From a virus: 64,000 bases of DNA. Location of the stretch: positions 1 through 64,000 of the IMG/VR virus record IMGVR_UViG_3300017917_001274. The stretch is one strand, 5' to 3'. Below the pieces are notes generated by a model. The model was not told the origin of the DNA. It worked only from the letters and a program-made list of their open reading frames with translations, and ran no database searches. The position numbers and the translations under genes were made by a program. Each line of letters opens with the position of its first letter. The first letter of the stretch is position 1. Shown here piece by piece: positions 15,664 through 23,417 of this stretch.

Positions 15664-16605
15664 ATGGAAATGTTGTTATCGGCGGCTCTACTGCCTTGGA
15701 TTGCGTTCTTCGTAATCGTCATCGCGCTCTTGGCATTCGACTTGGGCGTTCTCAATAAGAAAGATCACGAAATCTCTGTCAAAGAGAGTTTATGGCTTTC
15801 TGCATTCTACATAGCAGTTGCATTGTTATTCGGACTGGGTGTTTGGTGGTATCGTGGTGCAGATGATGCTCTACTTTACTACACAGGCTTTCTCGTAGAG
15901 AAAAGTCTAAGTCTTGATAACGTGTTTGTATTTGCACTAATCTTCTCTTTCTTGGGCATACCAAGGATGTATGAACATCGTGTGTTGGTCTGGGGCATAT
16001 TAATGGCTTTGGTCTTCCGTGCGATATTCATAGGATTCGGTGCGGCTGCTGTTTCAGAATGGCAATGGATATTATGGTTCTTTGGAGCATTTTTAATCTA
16101 TACTGGATTCAAGATGCTGTTTGCCAAAGACGATGATGGTCCGGACTTTGAGAATAATGCGGCATATAAGTGGATGCAAAGTAAAATGAATTTGAGCAAA
16201 GAATACAGAGGTCACGACTTCTGGTTCAAGGAGAACGGTGTAAGATACTTTACTCCGTTGTTTGTTGCTCTGGTACTGATTAACTTTGCAGACATCATAT
16301 TTGCTGTGGATAGCGTACCTGCTATCTTAGCGATTACACAAGATACATTCATAGTCTATACATCCAACATCTTTGCTATCTTAGGTTTGCGAGCTTTGTA
16401 TTTTGCTCTCTCAGCTATGATACATAGATTCCATTATTTGAAATACGCTCTGGCGCTGATATTAGTTCTTATCGGTGTTAAGATCGTGTTAATGATGATT
16501 GGTATTAAACTACCTGCTCTACTAACCTTGGGTCTAACCTTTGGTTTATTAGCAGGCGGTGTAGGATATAGTCTATACAAAACCAAGGAGGTAGAACATG
16601 TATAA
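15664..16605 (+). CDS. terC: TerC/Alx family membrane protein
   Basis: 313 aa with 8-9 transmembrane helices, full length for the family. Family blocks: FFVIVIALLAFDLGVLNKK with conserved Asp, SLSLDNVFVFALIF, and PLFVALVLINFADIIFAVDSVPAILAI. The acidic intramembrane residues in these blocks are thought to bind Mn2+/metal. TerC/Alx proteins move manganese and feed metal to exoenzymes. The yybP-ykoY-like leader supports a Mn role here. The last codons contain the ribosome-binding site of the next tiny gene. Confidence 0.95.
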   Translation: MEMLLSAALLPWIAFFVIVIALLAFDLGVLNKKDHEISVKESLWLSAFYIAVALLFGLGVWWYRGADDALLYYTGFLVEKSLSLDNVFVFALIFSFLGIPRMYEHRVLVWGILMALVFRAIFIGFGAAAVSEWQWILWFFGAFLIYTGFKMLFAKDDDGPDFENNAAYKWMQSKMNLSKEYRGHDFWFKENGVRYFTPLFVALVLINFADIIFAVDSVPAILAITQDTFIVYTSNIFAILGLRALYFALSAMIHRFHYLKYALALILVLIGVKIVLMMIGIKLPALLTLGLTFGLLAGGVGYSLYKTKEVEHV

Positions 16606-16696
16606 GTCGCCATATCATAATATAAAGAAGTCAGACCTCTGGATAAGAGGGATCTTCGTAGCAGTGGCAGTAGCATTAGTTATTGCATACGAATAA
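16598..16696 (+). CDS. Tiny single-TM protein coupled to terC
   Basis: 32 aa: a basic N-terminus (MYKSPYHNIKKSDLW) and one hydrophobic helix (GIFVAVAVALVIAYE). The ribosome-binding site AAGGAGG and ATG lie in the last codons of terC, and the stop is directly followed by the terminator. It may be a small TerC partner; position is the only evidence. Confidence 0.6.
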   Translation: MYKSPYHNIKKSDLWIRGIFVAVAVALVIAYE

Positions 16697-16720
16697 AAAA
16701 GCCCCGAAAGGGGCTTTTTT
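16695..16720. terminator. Bidirectional Rho-independent terminator
   Basis: AAAAAA-GCCCC-GAAA-GGGGC-TTTTTT ends the terC operon (+) and the pstS transcript (-). Confidence 0.93.
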
Positions 16721-16761
16721 ACTGGTTACGAGTTCCAGCTACACTCTATCAGTGTGTACGA

Positions 16762-17772
16762 TTATTTTGCAATCAGTGTCCACTGATCAGTACGAATTCT
16801 ATCTGTAACTGCTTTAGGTAACGGAACATAATCTAAATCTAATGCAGCCTTGCCACCCTTGTCCCAAGCAAATGCAAAGAATTTTAAGACTTCCTGTGTG
16901 GCTTTTGGATTTTTTGGATCACGATACACTAACACAAAACTTGCACCTGTAATGGGCCACGCATCTGCGCCTCGTTGATTTACAAGACTAATTCCCATTC
17001 CTGGAGTTTTGAACCATTCAGCATTGGCAGCTGCCGCGGCAAATGTTTTGTCATCTGGTTGAACGAATTTGCCATCACGATTCTGTAAACTTGCATGAGG
17101 AATATTATTTTTCTTAGCGAAAGCATATTCTACATAACCTATAGATCCTTTGACACGATTAACCACAGCACTGACACCTTCATTGCCTTTGCCGCCCACT
17201 GCTGTTGCGGGGATCCATTTCACAGCAGGACCTTTGCCCATACGCTCAGCCCATGATTTAGACACTTCGTTGAGATAGTCAGTGAAGATAAATGTTGTAC
17301 CAGATCCGTCAGCACGATGTACGATGGTAATTGCTTGATCTGGTAATTGCTTGCCGGGATTCAATTGAGCGATTTTTGGATCATTCCACTTGTTGATAGT
17401 ACCAAGGAATATATCTGCTAACACTATACCAGTGAGCTTTAGTTCACCTGGTTTGAATCCATCTAAGTTAATAATAGGAACTACACCACCTAATATAGTA
17501 GGAAACTGAATTAACCCGCCTGTGGCTAAATCTTCTACTTTCAAAGGAGCATCAGTGGCTCCAAAATCTACTGTGCCGGCACGGATCTGTTTTACTCCGC
17601 CCGAGCTGCCAATTGATTGATAATTTAATTTTACGCCTGTGGCACGTTGATAATCTTCTGCCCATTTAGCATAGATTGGATAAGGGAATGTGGCCCCAGC
17701 GCCAGTAATTTCTTTTGCGTGTACTGTAGCAGCCATAGTGAACGCTGCCAGTAGTGTCAATAATTTTTTCAC
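16762..17772 (-). CDS. pstS: Phosphate ABC transporter substrate-binding protein PstS
   Basis: 336 aa periplasmic phosphate-binding protein that delivers phosphate to the host PstCAB transporter. GTG start at 17772 with AAGGAG site. Signal peptide VKKLLTLLAAFTMAATVHA, cleaved after Ala. Family blocks: ITGAGATFPYPIYAKW, QSIGSSGGVKQI, VDFGATDAPL, HRADGSGTTFIFTDYL and KGSIGYVEYA; the Ser/Asp/Arg phosphate ligands sit in these. A recognised auxiliary metabolic gene in cyanophages. A possible Pho box lies upstream (17834-17851). Confidence 0.96.
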   Translation of the reverse strand: MKKLLTLLAAFTMAATVHAKEITGAGATFPYPIYAKWAEDYQRATGVKLNYQSIGSSGGVKQIRAGTVDFGATDAPLKVEDLATGGLIQFPTILGGVVPIINLDGFKPGELKLTGIVLADIFLGTINKWNDPKIAQLNPGKQLPDQAITIVHRADGSGTTFIFTDYLNEVSKSWAERMGKGPAVKWIPATAVGGKGNEGVSAVVNRVKGSIGYVEYAFAKKNNIPHASLQNRDGKFVQPDDKTFAAAAANAEWFKTPGMGISLVNQRGADAWPITGASFVLVYRDPKNPKATQEVLKFFAFAWDKGGKAALDLDYVPLPKAVTDRIRTDQWTLIAK

Positions 17773-17833
17773 TGTAATCTCCTTTGTAGTCGAGTGAATG
17801 TGCTCTTGCACAAAACTACTTAACCACAAAGAG

Positions 17834-17851
17834 ATTACAAAATGATTACTG
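17834..17851 (-). promoter_or_regulatory. Candidate PhoB box upstream of pstS
   Basis: On the minus strand CAGTAAT-CATT-TTGTAAT: two 7-bp direct repeats with the 4-bp spacing of a Pho box, each 5/7 to CTGTCAT. About 60 nt before the pstS start. Cyanophage pstS genes are known to be under host PhoB control. The match is moderate. Confidence 0.45.
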
Positions 17852-17883
17852 TAATATTAAATTTTTATTACAAAGAAAATGCT

Positions 17884-17974
17884 CACTTAGGATGTCATTC
17901 CGGGGCACGACTCCCATAACATCCTGCCCAGCAGCCGGGCACACACATAGTAACGATAACGTCCTAAGGTAGTG
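17884..17974. ncRNA. Structured intergenic element with 23S-rRNA-like strand
   Basis: A closed structure: CTTAGGATGT (17886-17895) can pair with ACGTCCTAAG (17959-17968). A competing inner pairing is AGGATGT with ACATCCT, and there is a GCCC/GGGC hairpin between. The G-U pair forms only in plus-strand RNA. The segment 17951-17974 is almost identical to the universal 23S helix-69 region (E. coli TAACTATAACGGTCCTAAGG), with one substitution and one deleted G. It lies between the stop of a virion gene and the pstS leader. Strand and function unknown. Confidence 0.4.
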
Positions 17975-17976
17975 TG

Positions 17977-19086
17977 TTAGTTTTGCTTCTCGATAGTATA
18001 ATCTGCTTCTGTACTATCGGGATAGCGTGTGGTTAGTTTGCGAACGATGTCAGCACGGCTTTCACCTTCAATACGTGCTGTGCGACCTGATGAGTTTTGA
18101 GTTACCAAATAAGTTCCTGGTCCGTCATTGGCATCTTGTTCTGCTTCTGGCTCTTCTTGTTCGCCTGAATTATAACTGATAGGAAATTTGTTCTTTAAAT
18201 CTGCTACAGCTTTGGCAGCATCATATCCGCCACTGACGATTTCAGTAGAATTCTTTTTAATCTCTTCACCGTTCTTTTGAATAGCATCTGCGATACGTTT
18301 CATCAATCCTGGAAACAGTTCTGCAAACTTTTCATCTCTGCGCACAGTTTGATTACCATTGTTGATTTGATTAGTTGGCGCATGTATCTGCCACTTGCCA
18401 TTGACATCATCGCCATTCTCTTTGTCGAACACACTGATAATAGGGCCGTCATCGGCATAGCGATTGAACCAAGTTGCTCCTGAACTTGATCCTGTACAGA
18501 ATGAAGCATTGAATCCGTGAGCATTGTTAAAGTTATAACAAGCACCGTAATTATAAGGAATAGTTACAAGGAAACGCTCATCGTCAATTAGAGTAGTTTC
18601 TTTCTTTTCACGCTTGTGTTTTTCAATTACTTCTGCATCTTTGATTTTGTTCAGTTCATCACGATATTGTCTGTCTTGAATGATAGCCTGTATCTGGCGT
18701 AGGTTTTTAAACTTGTTAAAGTCTTGATGTTTTTCCTGTAGCTTGCCACGGACGCTGAGAGCTTTCCATGCACCTAAAGCATCTCCACCTTCACCGTTGA
18801 TATCTTCGTAGTCTGCAACACCGTTGATGTACATGCGAGTTAACCACTCGTCAAACTTGCCATCTTGTGATATGTCGCCAAAGTCTGTGGTTCTCAAACT
18901 ATCGTCAAGCAGTTCACTCCATAGCTTTAGGATATCTTCGTCTGTGGGATTAGGACCCAGTCTTGCCACTTTAGCACGTGGCAGTGTGCCGTCATGCCTC
19001 ATGGCAATGCCCAGCATCTTCATTGTCTTAGGATCTTTGATTTTAGCAGCCACGTTGGCTTCTTGGATTATATGTGTGAGTTTCAT
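17977..19086 (-). CDS. Packaged protein with capsid-targeting-like N-terminus and Trp/Cys phage domain
   Basis: 369 aa. The N-terminus MKLTHIIQEANVAAK has an Ile-x-Glu site followed by Ala, as in T4 internal proteins. Residues 55-130 are helical and acidic. Residues about 180-250 form a domain (ACYNFNNAHGFNASFCTGSS then GPIISVFDKENG and KWQIHAPTNQ) like a phage domain I recall with a G-x-W-C-T-A core and unknown activity. A Lys-rich helix and an acidic linker follow. It ends in a 50-residue mixed domain. It overlaps the upstream gene by 4 bases. Confidence 0.65.
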   Translation of the reverse strand: MKLTHIIQEANVAAKIKDPKTMKMLGIAMRHDGTLPRAKVARLGPNPTDEDILKLWSELLDDSLRTTDFGDISQDGKFDEWLTRMYINGVADYEDINGEGGDALGAWKALSVRGKLQEKHQDFNKFKNLRQIQAIIQDRQYRDELNKIKDAEVIEKHKREKKETTLIDDERFLVTIPYNYGACYNFNNAHGFNASFCTGSSSGATWFNRYADDGPIISVFDKENGDDVNGKWQIHAPTNQINNGNQTVRRDEKFAELFPGLMKRIADAIQKNGEEIKKNSTEIVSGGYDAAKAVADLKNKFPISYNSGEQEEPEAEQDANDGPGTYLVTQNSSGRTARIEGESRADIVRKLTTRYPDSTEADYTIEKQN

Positions 19087-19952
19087 CCTGCAATCAAACT
19101 CCTCTTAAAGAAATTTAGCACGGTGCCTAACTTCTTGGTATCGCCTGCGGAAATATCTTGAAGCAACTGCTTGGGACCTTCTGGGAACTGAGCTGACATA
19201 CCGCCACCGTATCGACTGCGTTCAATGTTGCCTGTCTGCTCTGGATAGTGATGACTGGCAGCCATTAACACTGCGGAGTTAATTGATCTGTTGATAAATT
19301 CTGGAGTGTCTGTACCTCCACCTTCTAATGCTTCAAGACCGTTCTGTAGACTTTCGATGTAGTTTAATTTTTTCTTTGCTTTTTCAAAAGCATCGTTCTT
19401 GATCTGATTGGCCACATGTCCTTTGATGTCAGCTATGGCTGCTGTTATAGCCTTGGTCCACAGAGGCTTAAACTTCTTCATTAGTGTTTCTTGTGTGACT
19501 TCGTTGTCGAGACCTTTCTGACGACCTGCTCGTTCACTTTTCTTAATTCGGACCTTGTCTGTGTTTGAAGCGACAAAAAACTTCTGTAGTTTGCCGATTT
19601 CACCTTTGAGAAAATCGATGACATTACCACCACGACTATCTGACATTGATCGAGTTTCACCGCCAGAGCTGGCTACTGCTTCGTAGGTATCACCTTTGCT
19701 TTTGATAGCACCTGTGCCGTTAGTTCCTTGGATGATAACCCAAGCACCACGATAATTGCCTTTGAGCTCACTCCAAGAAATTTTTTCTACCTGCTTGTAG
19801 CCTAAGTCGTGTGCCAATTGCATGTCTTTGTGTAGTTTTTGAACCACTTCACGGCCACCCGGTGTGTTGGCAATTAAATTCATAGCTGTGGAAGCTTCGT
19901 TGACAAAGCCTTCACAGAGTTCAGCAAAAGTTTTGCAGGCTTGTAAATTCAT
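19083..19952 (-). CDS. Packaged-type virion protein (289 aa)
   Basis: The start MNLQACKTFAELCEGFVNEAST is chosen at 19952 because it directly follows the nuclease stop and carries a Phe-Val-x-Glu tag-like site; upstream extension would run into the nuclease gene. Residues 60-140 are mixed alpha/beta (GYKQVEKISWSELKGNYRGAWVI). Residues 175-235 are basic and helical. Unknown function. Operon with 17977-19086. Confidence 0.6.
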   Translation of the reverse strand: MNLQACKTFAELCEGFVNEASTAMNLIANTPGGREVVQKLHKDMQLAHDLGYKQVEKISWSELKGNYRGAWVIIQGTNGTGAIKSKGDTYEAVASSGGETRSMSDSRGGNVIDFLKGEIGKLQKFFVASNTDKVRIKKSERAGRQKGLDNEVTQETLMKKFKPLWTKAITAAIADIKGHVANQIKNDAFEKAKKKLNYIESLQNGLEALEGGGTDTPEFINRSINSAVLMAASHHYPEQTGNIERSRYGGGMSAQFPEGPKQLLQDISAGDTKKLGTVLNFFKRSLIAG

Positions 19953-19953
19953 G

Positions 19954-20388
19954 TTAATTACACCAGCTCTGTTTGGCTTCGCCGTAGTATTCACGAGCAA
20001 AGCCATTGGCAATTAAACCTTGACGAACGCTCTGTCCGTTGATAATAATGTCGCCTAAAACCCTACCTCCAAACTTATCCCAACCGTACAAAGTGACTTG
20101 AAACCTTTGACCTGTTGACACGAGACGTTTTGTATATTGGCTCGCCATTTCTCCTCTTTGGGCTTCACTTGGACATTGAGCTCTGTGTCCTTTTTCTGGG
20201 GTGTCAACACCGTAGATTCTAACGGCAAGCTCAGGTTTAAGTGGCTGTGGTAAAAAGGGTGCGGCGATAACAATCGTATCGCCGTCGCTCACTCTTAAAA
20301 TTTGTGCATCATAAGTAACACCTTGTGGTGTTTTCTGTGCAAATGCTAATGTGGGTATTGCTAATAATATTAATAATAATTTTTTCAT
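19954..20388 (-). CDS. Secreted thermonuclease (staphylococcal nuclease family)
   Basis: 144 aa. Signal peptide MKKLLLILLAIPTLAFA, then an SNase domain: DAQILRVSDGDTIVI, VRIYGVDTPEKGH (catalytic Arg/Glu region), AQRGEMASQYTKRLV, GWDKFGGRVLGDI and a C-terminal REYYGEAKQSWC. A Ca2+-dependent sugar-nonspecific nuclease exported to the periplasm. It may degrade host, rival-phage or environmental DNA for nucleotides. The stop is one base before the next gene. Confidence 0.9.
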   Translation of the reverse strand: MKKLLLILLAIPTLAFAQKTPQGVTYDAQILRVSDGDTIVIAAPFLPQPLKPELAVRIYGVDTPEKGHRAQCPSEAQRGEMASQYTKRLVSTGQRFQVTLYGWDKFGGRVLGDIIINGQSVRQGLIANGFAREYYGEAKQSWCN

Positions 20389-20389
20389 T

Positions 20390-21025
20390 TTAATTCCATA
20401 TCACCATCTTGAACTGTTCTTTAGGTATGCCAAAGTAATTGCATTTCCAATCACTCTGTGCAAAGAAATCCAAGTGGTGCCATTTGTCTTTGTATTTAAT
20501 CAAATCCTTAGCGGCCTGATCCCAATCTATCTGCAATATTTTGGGTTCGATAAAATCTTTAACTGCGCATATTTCTTCGTAGTCAAAACAATCATATTCC
20601 CAATGCAGTATCTCAAAAGCATTGCCCTCACGATCTACATAATCCATTGAAAAGTCCATGCCCCACTTTGGACGCATAGCGATTATCTTATAGATCAAAG
20701 GCAGCTTTTTAGCCCAATGTTCTAACTGAGCTAACGCTTCGCCTGAGTAGGCCTTGCGTTCAAACAATAGGCTGTGATTTAATACAGGTCCTTCGATCAT
20801 AGGGTCCTGAACAAACCACTCAGTTTTAATAGCTGTTCTATGCTGTCTATGATGTCTAATTTCTTGATCATTGCTGTGTGCAAAGTGCTGTTCCAATACA
20901 GTAAGGTCGTAGCCATTTTGATCAAAGAGATCTAAGTCTTCGGCCAACGGTATGAACACTATTTTGTCCATGGGCTTCGACCAATAACCGTTAGGATTAA
21001 ATTGATTCTTGGTCAGAGAGATCAT
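20390..21025 (-). CDS. Conserved phage protein, unknown function (211 aa)
   Basis: 211 aa, soluble, very rich in Trp, Asp, His and Lys (FSMDYVDREGNAFEILHWEYD). ATG at 21025 overlaps the upstream TGA (ATGA), which decides the start. I recall similar proteins in other large myoviruses but no function. No catalytic motif recognised. Confidence 0.65.
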   Translation of the reverse strand: MISLTKNQFNPNGYWSKPMDKIVFIPLAEDLDLFDQNGYDLTVLEQHFAHSNDQEIRHHRQHRTAIKTEWFVQDPMIEGPVLNHSLLFERKAYSGEALAQLEHWAKKLPLIYKIIAMRPKWGMDFSMDYVDREGNAFEILHWEYDCFDYEEICAVKDFIEPKILQIDWDQAAKDLIKYKDKWHHLDFFAQSDWKCNYFGIPKEQFKMVIWN

Positions 21026-21426
21026 TTTACAATAGGACCGCCTGTGATCCAAAGTTCGCAGCTACGCGAGCCGGCGCATTTGAAATGCAATAGATTACAA
21101 TAACCAAGGTCAGCGGCTTCACGAGTCTTTTCTGCTTCATAGGCTTCTGCGCCCATGCCATCGTGAATACACTTATACATTTCATCTGTGATGTTAAAAG
21201 CTGCGCAGTTGGCACACTGCATGGTCTTGGCAGTTTTTTCATCTATGCCCCATTGTTTAGCTGCATCCTTCCAATATGAGCCAGGCTCGTCAGGATTGGC
21301 AGGACCGTAGTGATGTTTGTCTATGGCTGTCTGTCTGTTTTTGACATTGACTTCTAAGTCGTGTGTGGCGATAGGACAGCCTTTATTGGCTGCTTCCACA
21401 ATGTTAATGTATTTTCTGTATGTCAT
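21022..21426 (-). CDS. Cys-rich conserved phage protein
   Basis: 134 aa. Conserved-looking blocks are CPIATHDLEVNVKNRQTAI and the cysteine set C-x2-C (QCANCAAFN), C (YKCIHDG), C (GYCNLLHFKC) and C (SRSC), possibly a metal or Fe-S site. The N-terminus MTYRKYINIVEAANKG matches the tagged series (Ile-Val-Glu then Ala-Ala). I recall this family as common in marine myoviruses without a function. Overlaps both neighbours by ATGA-type junctions. Confidence 0.65.
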   Translation of the reverse strand: MTYRKYINIVEAANKGCPIATHDLEVNVKNRQTAIDKHHYGPANPDEPGSYWKDAAKQWGIDEKTAKTMQCANCAAFNITDEMYKCIHDGMGAEAYEAEKTREAADLGYCNLLHFKCAGSRSCELWITGGPIVK

Positions 21427-22235
21427 AGATATGTATTACTGATCAAGTAACCCTCAATCTGTCCACCGACAGCACTGTTGTTCTGTACACTTGCCTGCCA
21501 CTGTATATCAGTCTTTTCAGGATAAGGGCGAGGAACCACTTTGGTTGATGAATAGTTATCTAAAATAGGGAAGGTTAACACAATGTTAATCAATCCGTCT
21601 GAGCTCTGTGTCCACGAACGATAGGCTGCAGGTTGAGTAGAGTTCACATACCAGTTGCTCTGTGTTAGATAAAATGTATAACCGGCTGGTACAGTATAGA
21701 CTGTCATCTGGCTGCGGCCCGCACTATTGTTTGCTGTAGTTCCAATGTAGGCCAACGTAATAGTTTTATCACTGCTGCCTGCGTGTATCAGTCCCACATT
21801 GTTAGGGGCACGAGTAAGGCTAATAGAGTTTATTCTCAAAAACTGTTTAGTAGTTAGAACACCAGTAGTTCCGTTAGTCAGCACTACCGTTTCAGTTTGC
21901 TGAACATAGTTGGCATCTAAGCCGTTTATTAAAACACTAACATTAGTGTCTGACGCTGACGCACTCCAAACACGAACCACCTGTGCTGAAGGAAAATACA
22001 CATAGGCACCATCTTCCCATGCCGGTAAGAATCCTGTACCTGTCGATAGTCTATAACCTGAAATACTTAGACCTGTTACACCCGGAACGCGACCTTGTGC
22101 CACTGCAAGATTAAATTCTTGTGTTCTTAAAGATGGTTCACCACCTGCATTGTACTCCATAGCCAAATGTAAATCGGCGAGATTAGGTTCCCAAGGATGA
22201 ACATAGTTAGTGCTGTTAGGATTTAGGATTGGCAA
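21423..22235 (-). CDS. Virion structural protein, beta-rich (270 aa)
   Basis: 270 aa with almost only beta-type sequence: many Thr/Ser/Val/Asn, no Cys, few charges. The N-terminus MPILNPNSTNYVHPWEPNLA is followed by LHLAMEYNAGGEPSLRT. Tail, neck or head-fibre component is the likely role from composition and neighbouring virion genes. No specific family recognised. Confidence 0.6.
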   Translation of the reverse strand: MPILNPNSTNYVHPWEPNLADLHLAMEYNAGGEPSLRTQEFNLAVAQGRVPGVTGLSISGYRLSTGTGFLPAWEDGAYVYFPSAQVVRVWSASASDTNVSVLINGLDANYVQQTETVVLTNGTTGVLTTKQFLRINSISLTRAPNNVGLIHAGSSDKTITLAYIGTTANNSAGRSQMTVYTVPAGYTFYLTQSNWYVNSTQPAAYRSWTQSSDGLINIVLTFPILDNYSSTKVVPRPYPEKTDIQWQASVQNNSAVGGQIEGYLISNTYL

Positions 22236-22238
22236 AAC

Positions 22239-22661
22239 TTAGCTCCAAGGCCTACCGTCTACAAGGCCGCCTACATTAGGATTATCAGTTACTGAATTAC
22301 CTGTATACTTTGTAGGTAAATCTGTAAGTGTATATGTATCTCTTGCATTGCCGTCTGCTGTACGAGCAGCTTTGGCAATTTCTAATTTCTGTATCTGTCG
22401 ATCTTCTTTTGTGCCTACTTGATTAGGGGTACATAATATTGTATCTCCGTCTACTATTCCTATACCTGTAAGTGTACTTGAACTGTCCCCATAGGTAGTA
22501 TCATTAATTGTGGGATTGTTTAGTACACTGACTTTATAATAATCAACAGGCAATCCTTCATCTGCGGCAATAGCAGCGATCAGTTGATCGATAGTAATAG
22601 TCAGTGCAACTGTTACTGAATCTTTGACTCCGCCGAGTCCCCAATAGTTTATTGTGGCCAT
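22239..22661 (-). CDS. Virion-associated protein (140 aa)
   Basis: 140 aa. The first 85 residues are a beta-rich ubiquitin-like segment (VALTITIDQLIAAIAADEGLP, VSVLNNPTINDTTYG). The C-terminal 50 residues are polar and disordered. Overlaps the start region of 22661-22945. Role inferred from context only. Confidence 0.55.
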   Translation of the reverse strand: MATINYWGLGGVKDSVTVALTITIDQLIAAIAADEGLPVDYYKVSVLNNPTINDTTYGDSSSTLTGIGIVDGDTILCTPNQVGTKEDRQIQKLEIAKAARTADGNARDTYTLTDLPTKYTGNSVTDNPNVGGLVDGRPWS

Positions 22662-22945
22662 TAGTTATCTCCATAGATTCTGGTAGTGGTTCCACGGATG
22701 TCTGCAGGATCTTTTGTGCCCTGCCATTGATCTGAGCCTGCATCCACAGTCACAGCGTTGACATCTGCATATTGTTCGTTTGGAGTAGTACTATATTGTT
22801 TGTCTGTGGTCAAGCCTGCAATTTGTTTGAATCGTTTGATGTCGCGCTCATCATAGCCCATCTTTTCAACAGGCTGTTCTGGCTGTTCATTTTCAATGCT
22901 GTCGATAGCATCCAACACCTGTCTAATAATTTCTGCTACTCTCAT
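22661..22945 (-). CDS. Small packaged-type phage protein (94 aa)
   Basis: Starts [15 protein letters not shown] at 22945, chosen because ATG overlaps the Dps-like stop (ATGA) and gives the MR-x-x-E-I tag. The body FKQIAGLTT...TPNEQYADVNAVTVDAGSD and the end DIRGTTTRIYGDN match a short protein I recall from many aquatic phages. Function unknown. Confidence 0.6.
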   Translation of the reverse strand: MRVAEIIRQVLDAIDSIENEQPEQPVEKMGYDERDIKRFKQIAGLTTDKQYSTTPNEQYADVNAVTVDAGSDQWQGTKDPADIRGTTTRIYGDN

Positions 22946-23376
22946 TTTAAAGTTGACCTTAACATCCAAGAATGTTTTCTATGTGCATCTTGACGTCCTG
23001 CTAAGAAATCTGATAGACCATGCTCACCTGCTGCTTCTGAAGCATCGAAAGCTGTTTTTAAGATTATGGCCATTTTATCGGAATCTTCTAAGAGATTCTT
23101 AACCATTTCTTCTGGAGATGGTACACCGTTCTCGTCGTCTATCCTGCTCAGCATATTGAATCTGTCAAAGCTACCTGGAGTGTAGGCGTCTAATTTACGA
23201 ATGTTTTCTGCAAAGTCATCAATGCTACCGTACACCTCTTCATAGATATTACCAAATAATTCGTGAAACTGCTGAAACAAAGGTCCTTCCACATTCCAAT
23301 GATAGTTATGTGCTTTGAGATAAAAACTATATTCGCTGGCAAAAGCGATACGCATCAGTTTAACTAATCTTTCCAT
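22942..23376 (-). CDS. Dps/ferritin-like protein
   Basis: 144 aa four-helix-bundle ferritin-like protein. The Dps signature [24 protein letters not shown] (His23, His26) is followed by [18 protein letters not shown], with the acidic residues of the ferroxidase site. Dps proteins bind DNA and mineralise iron, protecting DNA from peroxide. As a late gene (GATAAATA 23395-23402) next to virion genes it could protect or store iron, or be packaged. About 20 aa shorter than bacterial Dps. Confidence 0.82.
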   Translation of the reverse strand: MERLVKLMRIAFASEYSFYLKAHNYHWNVEGPLFQQFHELFGNIYEEVYGSIDDFAENIRKLDAYTPGSFDRFNMLSRIDDENGVPSPEEMVKNLLEDSDKMAIILKTAFDASEAAGEHGLSDFLAGRQDAHRKHSWMLRSTLK

Positions 23377-23417
23377 TCCAAATCTCCGATCATATATTTA
23401 TCGTGTTAAATATTATT

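Noticed and set aside
17951-17974. Real 23S rRNA gene fragment or I-CeuI site
   Set aside because: Only about 24 nt match, the flanks do not resemble rRNA, and a missing G would weaken homing-nuclease cutting. Kept as a structured element only.
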